Source: Aquilaria yunnanensis
Lineage: Eukaryota; Streptophyta; Magnoliopsida; Malvales; Thymelaeaceae
Direction: 5' to 3'
Assembly: GCA_039654915.1 (NCBI GenBank)
Contig: CM077593.1
Span: 56,922,501 to 56,986,500, forward strand
Length of the DNA: 64,000 nt
Shown piece after piece: positions 21,895 through 31,214 of this stretch (position 1 is its first letter; the number at the start of each line of letters is the position of its first letter). The notes beneath the pieces are model-generated. The model was not told the DNA's origin and ran no database searches. It worked only from the letters and a program-made list of their open reading frames with translations. Both the position numbers and the translations under genes were made by a program.

Positions 21895-23124
21895 TGTCAC
21901 ACCCCACATAGGCCCCAACCTATGCACTCTCAATGCCACTCACCTTTCTACCCAAGAGTTATTTGGATACTCTGAACTTCAGTTGTTATTAACTACCTTT
22001 TTATTTAAGCTATTAATTGATAGGTAGTTTTAAGTCTTATTTTCTTAAGCTGAGAGCTAGGAGGTGCCCCAGGAGGCTTATGAGTTATTTAGAGCAATTA
22101 CCTGCAGCTTAAGTAGGGCCCAACCACTAACTTGCAACACAAGGCAAGGCTGTAAATCAATAACTTTCAATACAAGCAAGGCATACACTTAATCAATTAA
22201 GTGTCTAGGACGTGTGCTCATCAAGTGTGCCACTCTCCTGAATGACAACCAAGAAGCCCATATCTTTGAAGTTTTGAAAATCAAGGTTTCCATGCACATG
22301 TATATTCGGCCAAACAAAATATCTCAAGAGATTTCTTACATGAACACATAACCATAAGTTCATAGACTTAACATAACTTGGCACAAAAGCATCCCACATA
22401 TGTACATACAAAACCATGTACAATCCAGGCTACATACATACACAAAATAGCCTAAGTACAAGCATCACTAGCTTGGAAACATACCAAGGGTGCTACAAGT
22501 GCAAAATAGCCAAGGTTAAGTTTTACAAGCTAAGTTTCATTAGTCGCCAAGAAGATACCTAAGTGTGCAATACAGCAGTACACACCGAAGCACCAACCCA
22601 ATGACCATATTCATGGTCATGAAAGTAAACACTACAATCAAAGCCATAGTCCACACATCCATCCTGCACCTAGATGTGTCCCACAAACTACACAAGCCTG
22701 CAAAACTTAGAATATAAGTTTTGGCCTTAACCCATAAGACTTGTAATGCAAGTAATCAACCCAAGATTGAGTTGGCACATTTCTTGAGCAATAAGTGTAC
22801 TACCTAGTACACAATAAGCTACTCAAGCAAACTACCCAAGCTGTATATCCTTTCCTGAAACAAAAATATATGGGCAATGAGTAACAATTACTCAGTAGGC
22901 ATTCACAAATGACCATATAAGGTCTATTTAGTTAACTCCAAGACTTAACCTCCTCAAGCTTGCCTGTCCTGCAAGAAAGACATGAAAACACCAAGATACA
23001 GGGCATATAATATATATTCAATATTAACTGAGACATATATATATATAACCTTAAACACTATCTACATTGGGTTAACACGCATAAACAAATCAAACAAGCA
23101 CACAACTCACACACACACACAATG

Positions 23125-23208
23125 TTCATTCGGTTGAAATATTCACCCGAATGAATTATTCACTCGGTTGAAAATATTTCACTCGAATGAAATAATCACT
23201 CGGTTGAA
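23125..23208. repeat. 17-bp-spaced TTCACTCG motif cluster 1
   Basis: Five 14-bp motifs of the form TTCACTCG(AA/GT)TGAA start at 23125, 23142, 23159, 23178 and 23195. Inner bases alternate between CGGTTGAA and CGAATGAA. Each motif is a near-palindrome around CG. It lies inside the solo LTR. Confidence 0.75.
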
Positions 23209-24094
23209 ACCCACTAGCAAGCACAACATCAAATCCCTGCACTTCAAGCCTTCCAATTCCCCTCCAATCCATTAGAGCTCCAAGTTCACTAGTAAGTTGG
23301 CCAACTTACTAAGAACTTTATGTGCTTGCCATTAAACCTTGACTAGCTAGCCAATTAACATAAAATTGAATCTCCTCAATATGCCCATCTAGCAAACTAA
23401 GATCATATAGCAATATTTAACCATCACTTAGCTGCCATTATTACTTGATCATGGAAAAAGTACCAAGAATTCAAGTAAACGTGAAACCCCACCTCAATTC
23501 AAAAGCTTGAGTTCTCGGTTGCTTGAGTATCTAAGGCCGAAATCAACTAAGTTGCCTAACACAACAAAGCCTTCAATTAGCTATCATAGTGACTTAATCA
23601 TGGAGATTTACCAAGAAAAAAAGTGAGTTTATGAAGCTATAGTTCTAATTTGAGCTTGAGTGCTCTCGGCCAAACCTTGTTTCTCCAATTTCAAGCTCCA
23701 AACTTGAAACTCAAGGTTGCCTACCACGAAATTGAGGAATCGAAGCTTGATTTCGCTTCCACTCTTCAATTCATGAACATTCCGGCATGAACTCGGCAGC
23801 AATGTGTTTGAGCTCTCAAGAACACGCCAAACTCGGTTAAATCGAGACTAAGGGGTAATGAGTATAAAGTTTTAAGTGGAAGCATGCAATTTTCAGTTAA
23901 ACGCCACATGTCCCACAATTTGGCCTTAATGCTCCACTTTGCCTTGCACTAATTTGCATGGCGTCATTAACCCTTAAATGCCTCATTATTTCAAAATAGC
24001 ACTCATATATGGTACAATTTAGTCCTTAAAGTTACTTCACGCTATTAGCAACATAAATGTTCTCCATGTGCAACATTTCACTGAGTGATCAAAG

Positions 24095-24188
24095 TTCATC
24101 CGAATGAATTTGTGTTTCACCTGAATGAAGATATTTCACCCAAATGTACATGTACTTCACTAGAGTGAATATTGTTCACCCGAATGAA
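24095..24188. repeat. 19-21-bp-spaced TTCACCCGAATGAA motif cluster 2
   Basis: The motif of cluster 1 returns at 24095, 24116, 24135, 24156 and 24175 with spacing of 19 to 21 bp, about one helical turn pair. It lies close to the U3 start of the solo LTR in its own orientation. Confidence 0.7.
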
Positions 24189-24275
24189 AATGTATTCCAT
24201 GACCTTTTTATCAAGTCCCTCAGATTTTCCTACACATTCTTGGCTTGGGCCAAGTCCTGAGGGATGGTCCTAACA

Positions 24276-24690
24276 AGAAAGAAAGGAAGAAGAAGGTCGA
24301 GTTGCTGAAAAAGGAGATGGAACTTTTGCTGGCAAAAAAGGCCAAGCCTGATGAAGTGACTAAGTCCTTGTTCTGAGATGCTTTTTATCTTGCCTGCCAC
24401 CAAGTCCATTCCCGATATCCCGACCTCGACTTTTCCTTTCTTCGAGGCCTGGATATTCCCAAGGGGCCTTCTTCGTCATGGTCCAATAGCATGTACCTTA
24501 ACCTGGCCGAGCTTTCTCCACTAGCTGAAGAGGTGGATGGCGAAGATGAGGAAGAGGAAGATTGTTCCGAAGGTGGCGAAGACGCTACTGGCGCAATTTC
24601 AGCCTTCTTCCCACCTTTTTTTTTGTACTCCATGTATTGCTTGAATAAAATGCTTGTTCCTTCCAATTTTGGGTTAAGTTCATGAGAAAT
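24276..24690 (+). pseudogene. Antisense gene exon 4 fragment, part 2 (Tat-B')
   Basis: Continues part 1 after the solo LTR. A Lys/Glu/Leu coiled coil is followed by a stop, then DAFYLACHQVHSRYPDLDFSFLRGLDIPKGPSSSW, which matches HQVLAKYPDLDISFLVGLDIP of Tat-B exon 4. It ends with an acidic tail (EEVDGEDEEEEDCSEGG) that Tat-A and Tat-B lack in this form. AATAAA at 24644-24649 follows. The reading frame stays open from about 24390 to 24685. A minus-strand frame over the same bases is a shadow. Confidence 0.65.
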
Positions 24691-24868
24691 ATGCCATCTA
24701 GACTGCGATCTGGGTTGTGACCTCCTTTGGCAAAGATATTTCCCAAATGAAGATTTTCCAAGTGTTGGAACAAATTCTGAATTTCATTGATTTTTTGTTT
24801 TACAATACTTGATCGTAATGGTTTTGTATTTTGTAATACATGATCATTGGAACGAACATGGCGCTTCT
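24691..24868. other. Unassigned AT-rich stretch
   Basis: It separates the 3' end of the Tat-B' antisense gene from the gag start of the same or another Tat element, where about 6 kb of pol is expected. I do not recognise it. A minus-strand open frame crosses it, but no domain is visible. Confidence 0.3.
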
Positions 24869-24976
24869 TCAAAATTTTCTAAGAACAAAATGATGCCCAT
24901 CGGCATCTTCATTGTACGACATGTTAGGCCTGAGAGGGACTTCCGGTATGGAGATGCTGGTAGAGGAGACTTTCGG
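24869..24976 (-). pseudogene. gag start and leader remnant (Tat-B')
   Basis: Minus-strand MSYNEDADGHH, the first residues of Tat gag as in Tat-B (36201 leftwards), preceded by the short leader after the LTR. Homology to Tat-B ends after about 10 codons at about 24893. It adjoins the LTR 24977-25652 on the side where the 5' LTR of a minus element would have its gag. Confidence 0.65.
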
Positions 24977-25652
24977 TGTGAGATTGCCTGAAACGCTCAA
25001 AAGAATAGGGGTTAGGAGGTCCTCAGAGTGTGTTTCCGGGGAAGAAGCCTTCGATGGCCAAGTCAGTATTTGGGGAGCAATGAGCATGAAATGGAGAGTA
25101 GAAAGTAGAGAGTCTTTTAAGGGTTCAGCCTCTGCTTACTAAGGTCATTCCCCAAGAATTTATAGGGGAGCATTGGGAGAAGTCCGTTTGACGCAACCCA
25201 TTTAGATCATGACACGTGTTTGGCCAGATGTGGTCCGTACCTTTGGGGATGGGGATCTCTAGCTGGCCAAAGGTCAGGGCTGTGGGAGGCCTATGTGTTA
25301 GGGCCATGTGCGAGGTCCCTATGTCAGAGGCGTCTTCACCATTTTTGTCATGTCAACAAGACCCCTTCGGTGAAAGAGACCTCTTCAGGATATGAGAGCT
25401 TCTTGCCGAGGTTGCTCCAGTCATTCGAAAGGCCCCTCGGTAGAAAGGATTCCCTTCGAAGGATGTTTTCCCCTACTGAGAATGGTGAGTCTACTTTTCC
25501 TGAAGTTGGTCAGGATATCTTACCGAGGGTGGTAGTGCGCCATGTTCTTGAGGTTAGTAGTGTTATTCCCCGAGGGTGATGCTCGTCTTTACTGAGGGTG
25601 GTGGTCATCAGAACTTGGGAATTTGAAGGGTAATAGCCCTTTGGCTATCGCA
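24977..25652 (-). repeat. 3' LTR of Tat-B, shared with Tat-B'
   Basis: 676 bp, matching 36256-36943 (688 bp). On its right is the polypurine tract and antisense gene of Tat-B, so it serves as the 3' LTR of Tat-B. On its left is leader and gag start, so it also has the position of a 5' LTR. This is a tandem arrangement with one LTR between two internal regions. A TATA-like TATAAATT lies at 25157-25164 (minus). Confidence 0.85.
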
Positions 25653-25664
25653 TGCCCCCCTCGG
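25653..25664 (-). other. Polypurine tract of Tat-B
   Basis: Minus-strand CCGAGGGGGGCA, directly before the LTR start TGCGATAGCC. It corresponds to 5220-5231 of Tat-A. Confidence 0.7.
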
Positions 25665-26388
25665 AAAGCCAAAGTTATAACTTCGGTGAGTGGAGTCTTA
25701 GAGCATTTTGCGGAGCCTGTTATGGAAGCTAGCAGTTACCAGAGATGTCGCTTATTGGCCTTTTTAGGCAGGGGGCACTTCGTTCTCCGAGGGTGTGTCC
25801 TCTCAGCTGAGGTAGCCTGTAAGTGTCACTCATCGTTCCTTGGCTACGCCCTTGGTATTTCCAAAGTGTGTATTCCCCTTTTAATTTTCTACTGCAGGTC
25901 AATGAATTGTCACGTCTCGTAATCAGATAAGCACGTCACTTTGGATAAGCTTGCCTAGGCCTCCGTGCTGTGAGGAGGCATGCCCTCATTTCCTGCATCG
26001 AGCGACTTGTGTCATGCAGCAATTGGTGGATAGTCGCGTTGGTTATGTCAACTGTGTCTCTTCACCTTCTAGGGGTAATTACGGCGATGATTCGCCTACC
26101 CCCTTCAACCTATATAAACCTTCCTCTCCTCAGAGTTCTCCTCCCTTACTTTCTTTTGCTTCCATTTTGCTCTCGTTTGCTCTCAAGCTTTTCTTTCTTT
26201 TCTGCGGCGGTGCGAGCGACGGGGTGATTTCCGGCTAATTTTTGCAACGGCGTTAACAAATCCTGATTTCGGCAAGAGTTTTGGTTGGTCATTCTTTCCA
26301 AAGTCCTTCGGTTATCTGTGTTTCTACTCATTTCCTTCTTCCGAAGTCCCTAGGTTTTCTTTTCTGAAGTCATTTCATTTGTCCAAAC
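25665..26388 (+). other. Upstream region of antisense gene (Tat-B)
   Basis: About 720 bp between polypurine tract and antisense ATG, homologous to 4466-5219 of Tat-A. It contains the TATA box at 26111 and a C/T-rich stretch after it. Open frames here (25623-25922, 25951-26238) do not match a known domain and are not conserved as frames in Tat-A; I do not call them genes. Confidence 0.5.
26111..26118 (+). promoter_or_regulatory. TATA box of antisense gene (Tat-B)
   Basis: CCTATATAAACC, about 270 bp before the antisense ATG at 26389. Positional equivalents stand at 4753-4760 and 63435-63442. A C/T-rich tract follows 10 to 50 bp downstream, where transcription would start in plants. Confidence 0.55.
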
Positions 26389-27251
26389 ATGTCTTCTCCA
26401 ACCCTACTCTTGACTGTTCATCCCATTTCCCGAGAGTTAGGCTCCTCTCGACTTTCACCCGTGCTGCACCACTTCGGAGAAAATGGAGAAGTGAGCAGCT
26501 AAGTTCTACCTTCCCTTTTGCGCTGTGACTAGGCTACCTACTACAAGCCTGGTTAGTTACATGTATCATTCGGATGAGGTTAATGTTTTTTGGGCCCAAC
26601 TGAAGGCCAGACTTTGGTACCCTCCCTCAAAGATGGTTTACGAGTTTTGCCAATTTCATGGCATATCTGTTAACCAACTTCCTCTGAATGCCTATTGTTA
26701 TTTTAATGCCTTCCTCTGCATGTGTGGCATTTTTGGGATAAAGCCCCACTTCATCATCTCCATGCAGTATTACAAACTTCACCCCATCCCAAAGGGAGAG
26801 TTTTATTTCTTGCTTCCTAGAGGATCCGGGAGCAAGAAGTACACGTTTACCTTTGATACGAAGGACAATTGGTGGGGTTGGTAGAAGAAAAATTTCTTTT
26901 TAAAGGTGGTTGAGGCATGGAAACATGTACCGACCTGGTGGGCCTCGGGGACTTTGAATGCTGATGTAGTTGACCACCGAAGGTTACTAACCCCTGAGTT
27001 ATAAATGAGGTTTGACGACTTCGACAGCCGCATTCGCACTGTCACGGACTGGGACCCCGAGGTCCTTCCTCGTTCCTTATACCTTTTTCCCATTAAGTGG
27101 AACTTCATGACCGAAGAGGTTCTTCGGGAGTTAAGGGTAATTAAGGAACATAAAACTGACCTGGACATGTCGAAGCCTGCTTTAGATGGAAAAAAGGTGT
27201 GGCTAGTGATGCTTCTTTGGTGCGAGCTCACATACGAGGGCCTTGTGGAGA

Positions 27252-27319
27252 GTAAGTTATCTTCCAGATTTTGTTATATGCATTCCTCTAGACTTACACT
27301 GATGTCTTTCCTTTTTCAG
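27252..27319 (+). other. Intron 1 of antisense gene (Tat-B)
   Basis: 68 bp, GTAAGTT to TTTTTCAG, T-rich, phase 1, between LVE and MGNQS. Counterpart in Tat-A: 3534-3603. Confidence 0.7.
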
Positions 27320-27720
27320 ATATGGGTAATCAATCCACTGCCTGCTACAAGTCCCTCTTCCTTGGGCAGGCTAAAAAGGGGGAGCAGCAAAGGAAGAAAG
27401 CTGCCCCGGAGAGGAAAAAGATGATTGGGGGAGGGCCATCTTTGGTGAGGAAGAAGGCCAAGAAGGACTCTCTTCGCCCCCTCCCAAAAGCGACGTGGAG
27501 GTGCAGGACCAGACTTTGGTTCGTGCCGACCCACCCTTGGAGTCAGCGGTGAACTTAACTCCACGGAGCCCCACTGCTAAGGCCGATGTCTTGGGGACTT
27601 CAGCGGGGGCCCCTTCCGCTGAAGAGCTTGAGGAGCGCTGAAGAAGGAAGGGCAAGCAGGTCCTTGCTGATGTACAGAAAGTCAGCGAGTCCAAAGAGGA
27701 TGTCGCTGAGGTTCCACCAG

Positions 27721-27780
27721 GTTTGTCCCTTAGTCATTTTTCTATGAGTTTGGGACTTTTTGGCATTTTAGATCTTATAG
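27721..27780 (+). other. Intron 2 of antisense gene (Tat-B)
   Basis: 60 bp, GTTTGTC to TTATAG after CCACCAG, phase 1; the joined codon leads into VWLRDN. Counterpart in Tat-A: 3140-3199, also 60 bp. A read-through frame also exists, so the intron is inferred from length conservation, splice sites and phase. Confidence 0.55.
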
Positions 27781-28090
27781 ACGTATGGCTAAGGGATAAT
27801 ATGCTGATCGAACTTCGGCGTGATTTTGCAAATGAGCAGGCAACCGCCGTGTGGATGGTGGAACACGCCCGGAAGTGGGCCCTTCGGGACTCCTACATCC
27901 CAAGGGGCAAGGTGCCAAAGGAGCCTTTGTGGACCTTCGTGGAGGACATGAACTTGTTCTCCGAGGACAGCCAAAAAATGGCTCCTCAGATGGCGAAGGG
28001 CATCCTTACCAACGCCACCTTCAAGTCCCTTAGTGAGGAATGCCCGAATGAGGGGGTCCTCCCGCAAGGATGTCCGAACACGCTGCCTAG

Positions 28091-28179
28091 GTATCCTTCG
28101 AACCTTTATCCTTTTACTACATTTTTCTAAGTGTTTGCTTTTCTTTGCAAAACTTCACTGAGTGTCCTTCCCTTTGCAG
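28091..28179 (+). other. Intron 3 of antisense gene (Tat-B)
   Basis: 89 bp, GTATCC to TTTGCAG, pyrimidine-rich acceptor, phase 0. Counterpart in Tat-A: 2736-2828. The 1-nt deletion in exon 3 of this copy explains why the frame does not join directly here. Confidence 0.65.
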
Positions 28180-28946
28180 CTCTTGGCGTACAGTCGATAC
28201 TTTAGAGCTTGGGCAGCAAAGCAGTATTTGGTCCAATCTTGGATGAAAGAGCACTTGGAGAAAGCCAAGGTATTTTGTGCCAGCTCGGTCATTAAGTACA
28301 CCGAGGTGAACAAGATAACAAAGGAGGAGATGGCCAAACTTCGGGAGGAGTCTTTGAAGAGTCAGGAGGAGCTCTTTCAAGATTTCTCTAAGAAGATGTC
28401 TGACCTTAGCGTGAAGGTCATTGAGCTAACTTTGGCTAACGAGGCCTCCCGACAGTAGAAAGAGGAGGACTCTGCACTCCTCATGAAGGCCCTCACAGAC
28501 AATGCCAAACTTCAAGCCGAGGTCGACGCACTGAAGAAGGAGAAAAAGAAGAAGAAGTTGAAGAAGCTGGAGAAGAAGGTCCCTGAGCTAAGGGATGAGC
28601 TGAATGACTTGGTTGTCGAGAAGGACAAAGCTGATCAAGCAACCAAGGTTGTGTTCCAAGACGGCTTCTGTTTGGCTTGACACCAAGTTCTGGCCAAGTA
28701 CCCAGACCTCGACATCTCTTTTTTGGTGGGTCTGGACATTCCCTAAGGGCCTCGCTGGACATGGTCAAAGATAGAGCACCTCAATCTTCCATTTTCCCTC
28801 CCTCCAGCACCAAAGGTTGTGACAGAGAAGGTTGGTGGTGAAGCAGCTTAGGATGGCGTGGTCCCCTAGGCGTCCAGAACCCTGAATAGGCTTTTTTTTT
28901 TTTCTTCTTTTTCTTTGTAAACTTCTTCTCGTTGTACAAATGCATT

Positions 28947-28952
28947 AATAAA
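28947..28952 (+). terminator. Poly(A) signal of antisense gene (Tat-B)
   Basis: AATAAA, 96 bp after the stop codon and followed by a T-rich run. Equivalent hexamers are found in Tat-A (1965, minus) and Tat-B' (24644). Confidence 0.45.
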
Positions 28953-29306
28953 ATTTTTTTTCCTCCTCCAAAATTTGGCTAAGTCTCAAGACATATTTCT
29001 CCTATATTATCTTCAGTACCGAGGGTCAGTTCAACCATTTTCGGTCCAGGTCCCTCGGGAAGATAGTAAGTATCCTTTGCGCCTGTTATCTGGATAGCCA
29101 CATTCTTCGTGCCTGATATCCGGATAACTGCCTTCGGCACATATAGAGCCAGTTTTGGCTAATTTCTTTCGGCAAAGCTTTGCCTATTTGTATCAACCAT
29201 GTTCGGTTATTTCTCCTTCGGAGAAGATGTATCATTTTTGTACATAGGTACTTACACCTTGTTTGGCTAGACTCCTTTAGTGGGACTATTTTCCTTAGAA
29301 AAATTT

Positions 29307-30653
29307 CTAAGTGTAGAATTTTTTCAAAGCATTTGAATGCCATGTGTTCTTCAGTTCCACCTTCGGTAACGCCGAGCTTGTAGACTCCTGGCCAAACTTC
29401 ATCAAGAACCAAATAAAGCCCTTCCCAGTTTGCCTGAAGTACTCCATGAGATGGTCTTCGGCGTTCAAACTCAGCCTTTCGGAGGACAAGGTCCCCCTTC
29501 CTGATTCCTTTTCGCTTGACATGCGAGTTTGCAGTGACAGCTTTCCTTTGCTGAAAAGCTTTTCTTCTAAGCTCAACCACTTCTCTGTATTCGTCAATTA
29601 GGTCTAGCTTGGTTCTCAACCCAAGGTTGTTCCCTTCTTCATCGAACACTTGTACCCTTATCGATGGCTGAACCACTTCAATAGGAATAATGGCCTCCGT
29701 GCCGAATACAAGTGAGAAAGGTGTCTCACCTGTGGCCCTTCGGGGGGTTGTCCGATAGCTCCATAACACACTAGGAAGTTCTCCTGCCCTTTTCCTTTTG
29801 TTTCCTTCAATCTCTTTTTTAAACCATCCTTTATGGTTCTGTTGGACACCTCTACCTCTCCGTTGCTCAGAGGATGAGCTACCGTTATGAAGTGTATTTT
29901 TATCCCGAGGACGGTAGTGAATTCTTGGAATCCTTTATCAATAAACTGGGAATCATTATCGGCCACTATCACCCTCAGTATGTCAAATCTGAATATGATG
30001 TTCTTCCAGATGAACTTGTATACGTCCTTCACCGATATGGTTGCCAGAGGCTCTACCTCAATCCATTTAGTGAAGTAATCAACTGTGACTATGTAGAACT
30101 TCACTCCTCTGGGTGCAGTTGGGAGAGGCCCGATAAGGTCAATACCCCATGCTGCGAAGGGGCAAGGGTAGTTAGCCGGAGTTATTGTTTCCGAGGGTAA
30201 CCTCTGGATGTTAGTGTGTCTTTGGCAATTGTCACATTTCTAGACAAATTGCCTTACGTCCTTCCTTAAGGTGGGCCAAAAGTATCCCTGGCAGAGTAGT
30301 ACTCCCGCCAGAGTGTCAGTTCCTATGTGGGAACCACAGGCCCTCTCGTGGACTTCTTCGAGGACTGTCTCTACATCCTCTTCGCTGACACACCTTTGTA
30401 GTGGACTCGTGTACGCTTGTCGGTATAACTCCTCCCCGATCAGGAAATATCATCCAAAACATCTTCGCACTTTTGCTACCTCAAGAGGGTCTTTAGGAAG
30501 TTCCAAACTCGTAAGATACTTTTTTATGGGATTTTTCCATCCTCTTTCCGAGGTTGCTATGCTCATTATTGCTACGCTCGGGTCACTTAGCACTTCAGTG
30601 GACTTTTTTGACTTGGCCAAAGTATCTACTTTAGTATTGTCCTGATGAGCCAC
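29307..30653 (-). pseudogene. Integrase and RNase H-integrase linker (Tat-B)
   Basis: Read leftwards: DNTKVDTLAKSKKSTEV (RNase H end), linker, zinc-binding region with CDNCQRH, then the core with GIDLIGPLP, FYIVTVDYFTKWIE, VADNDSQF and SNGEVEVSNRTI, so all three catalytic acidic residues are present. Then LWSYRTTPRRATGETPFSLVFGTEA and IIPIEV, and the C-terminal part with KGDLVLRKAEFERRRPSHG, ending ALKKFYT at 29307. A frameshift lies near 29700-29770 and stops near 30240 and 30450. It is the better preserved of the three Tat integrases in the window. An alternative frame stays open to 29086 past the true end. Confidence 0.85.
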
Positions 30654-30677
30654 GTTCTTGATGTGTACTGCATCGAA

Positions 30678-31214
30678 CTATTGGAAGAGCTTTGATACGA
30701 GGTTGTGATACTTTGCCAAGGTTGGGTCCTTTGTACCGTAGTCCACTGGTATCTGTTGGACCCCTAGCTGAGAATCCCTGTGGGCCTTTAAACTTCTTAC
30801 AGCAACTCTTCTAGCGAGGCGCAAACCTGCTATGAGGGCTTCATATTCTGCCACATTGTTGGTGACATTAAACCCAAATTTGATGGCCTTCATGGCTTCC
30901 ATACCTTCGGGACCATGAAGAATTACTCCAGCTCCTTGATGTTTGGAGCTGGAGGCCCCATCAACAAACAGAGTCCACTCAGGTTCATCATTTTTGAGGT
31001 TAGGTGGACTGTCTTCGGCAACGGGTACCTCAGCAATGAAATCTGCCAATGCCTGTGCTTTTATTGCCTTCCTCGGCTCATAGGTGATATCATACTCACC
31101 AAGCTCGATGCACCACTTCGAAAGCCTTCCCGAGTGGTCTACCTTCTTCATGATATCCCGAAGAAGCAGGTTACTTCGGACGACAATGGGGTGCCCTTGG
31201 AAATTGGGTTGCAA
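30678..31214 (-). pseudogene. RNase H (Tat-B)
   Basis: 178 open codons. LSKWCIELGEYDITYEPR and ALADFIAEV lead into the RNase H fold: WTLFVDGASSSKHQGAGVIL with the first Asp, then NNVAEYEALIAGLRLA with the catalytic Glu, and DSQLGVQQI with the second Asp. This aRNase H type after ADFIAE is characteristic of Tat-lineage pol (family knowledge). It removes RNA from the hybrid during cDNA synthesis. It stops before FDAVH. Confidence 0.83.

Larger units (their letters stand above)
21895..24275 (-). repeat. Chromovirus-type solo LTR (TSD AGAAG/AGAAA)
   Basis: 2381 bp, TGTCACACCCCACATAGG to GGATGGTCCTAACA on the plus strand; in its own orientation it runs TGTTAGGACC to GGGGTGTGACA, typical of chromovirus LTRs and related to the Chromo-1 LTR. 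Antisense-gene exon 4 is interrupted precisely at its borders. The flanks AGAAG (21890-21894) and AGAAA (24276-24280) match at 4 of 5 bases. No internal coding region, so it is a solo LTR. It carries two clusters of a short repeated motif (23125-23208 and 24095-24188). Confidence 0.85.
26389..28851 (+). pseudogene. Antisense extra gene of Tat-B (gypsy-type transposon protein), four exons
   Basis: Plus-strand gene inside a minus-strand element. Exons: 26389-27251, 27320-27720, 27781-28090, 28180-28851, about 745 codons in all. Exon 1 contains the PF04195-like region: FCQFHGISVNQLPLNAYCYF, YYKLHPIPKGEFYFLLP, SGSKKYTFTFDTKDNWWGW. Exon 2 is Lys-rich (possible nuclear signal), exon 3 has DVWLRDNMLIELRRDF and WMVEHARKWALRDSYIP, and exon 4 begins RYFRAWAAKQYLVQSW and is a long coiled coil ending HQVLAKYPDLDISFLVGLDIP. 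Defects: a frameshift after about 37 residues, stops after WWGW and LLTPEL, an indel in exon 2, a 1-nt deletion and a CAG-to-TAG change at the end of exon 3, and stops in exon 4. Poly(A) signal at 28947. Function unknown; coiled coil and size suggest a structural or binding protein, not an enzyme. Confidence 0.78.

Noticed and set aside
23125..23208. Motif arrays as a CRISPR array or as canonical heat-shock elements
   Set aside because: Units are 14 bp with 3-5-bp gaps and lie in an LTR, so they are not CRISPR. They contain TTC and GAA but not the nGAAnnTTCn spacing of heat-shock elements.
24585..24872. 95-codon minus-strand frame across the Tat-B' 3' end
   Set aside because: Half of it overlaps the antisense-gene coding tail on the other strand; no domain seen in the other half.
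25623..26238. Two overlapping plus-strand frames upstream of the Tat-B antisense gene
   Set aside because: They are not kept as frames in the homologous part of Tat-A and contain the TATA box; likely untranslated.
27723..28130. A single 135-codon exon starting at 27723 in the Tat-B antisense gene
   Set aside because: Its first 19 codons are the proposed intron 2, whose counterpart in Tat-A has the same length and donor but diverged content; the upstream frame joins through the splice site in the right phase.
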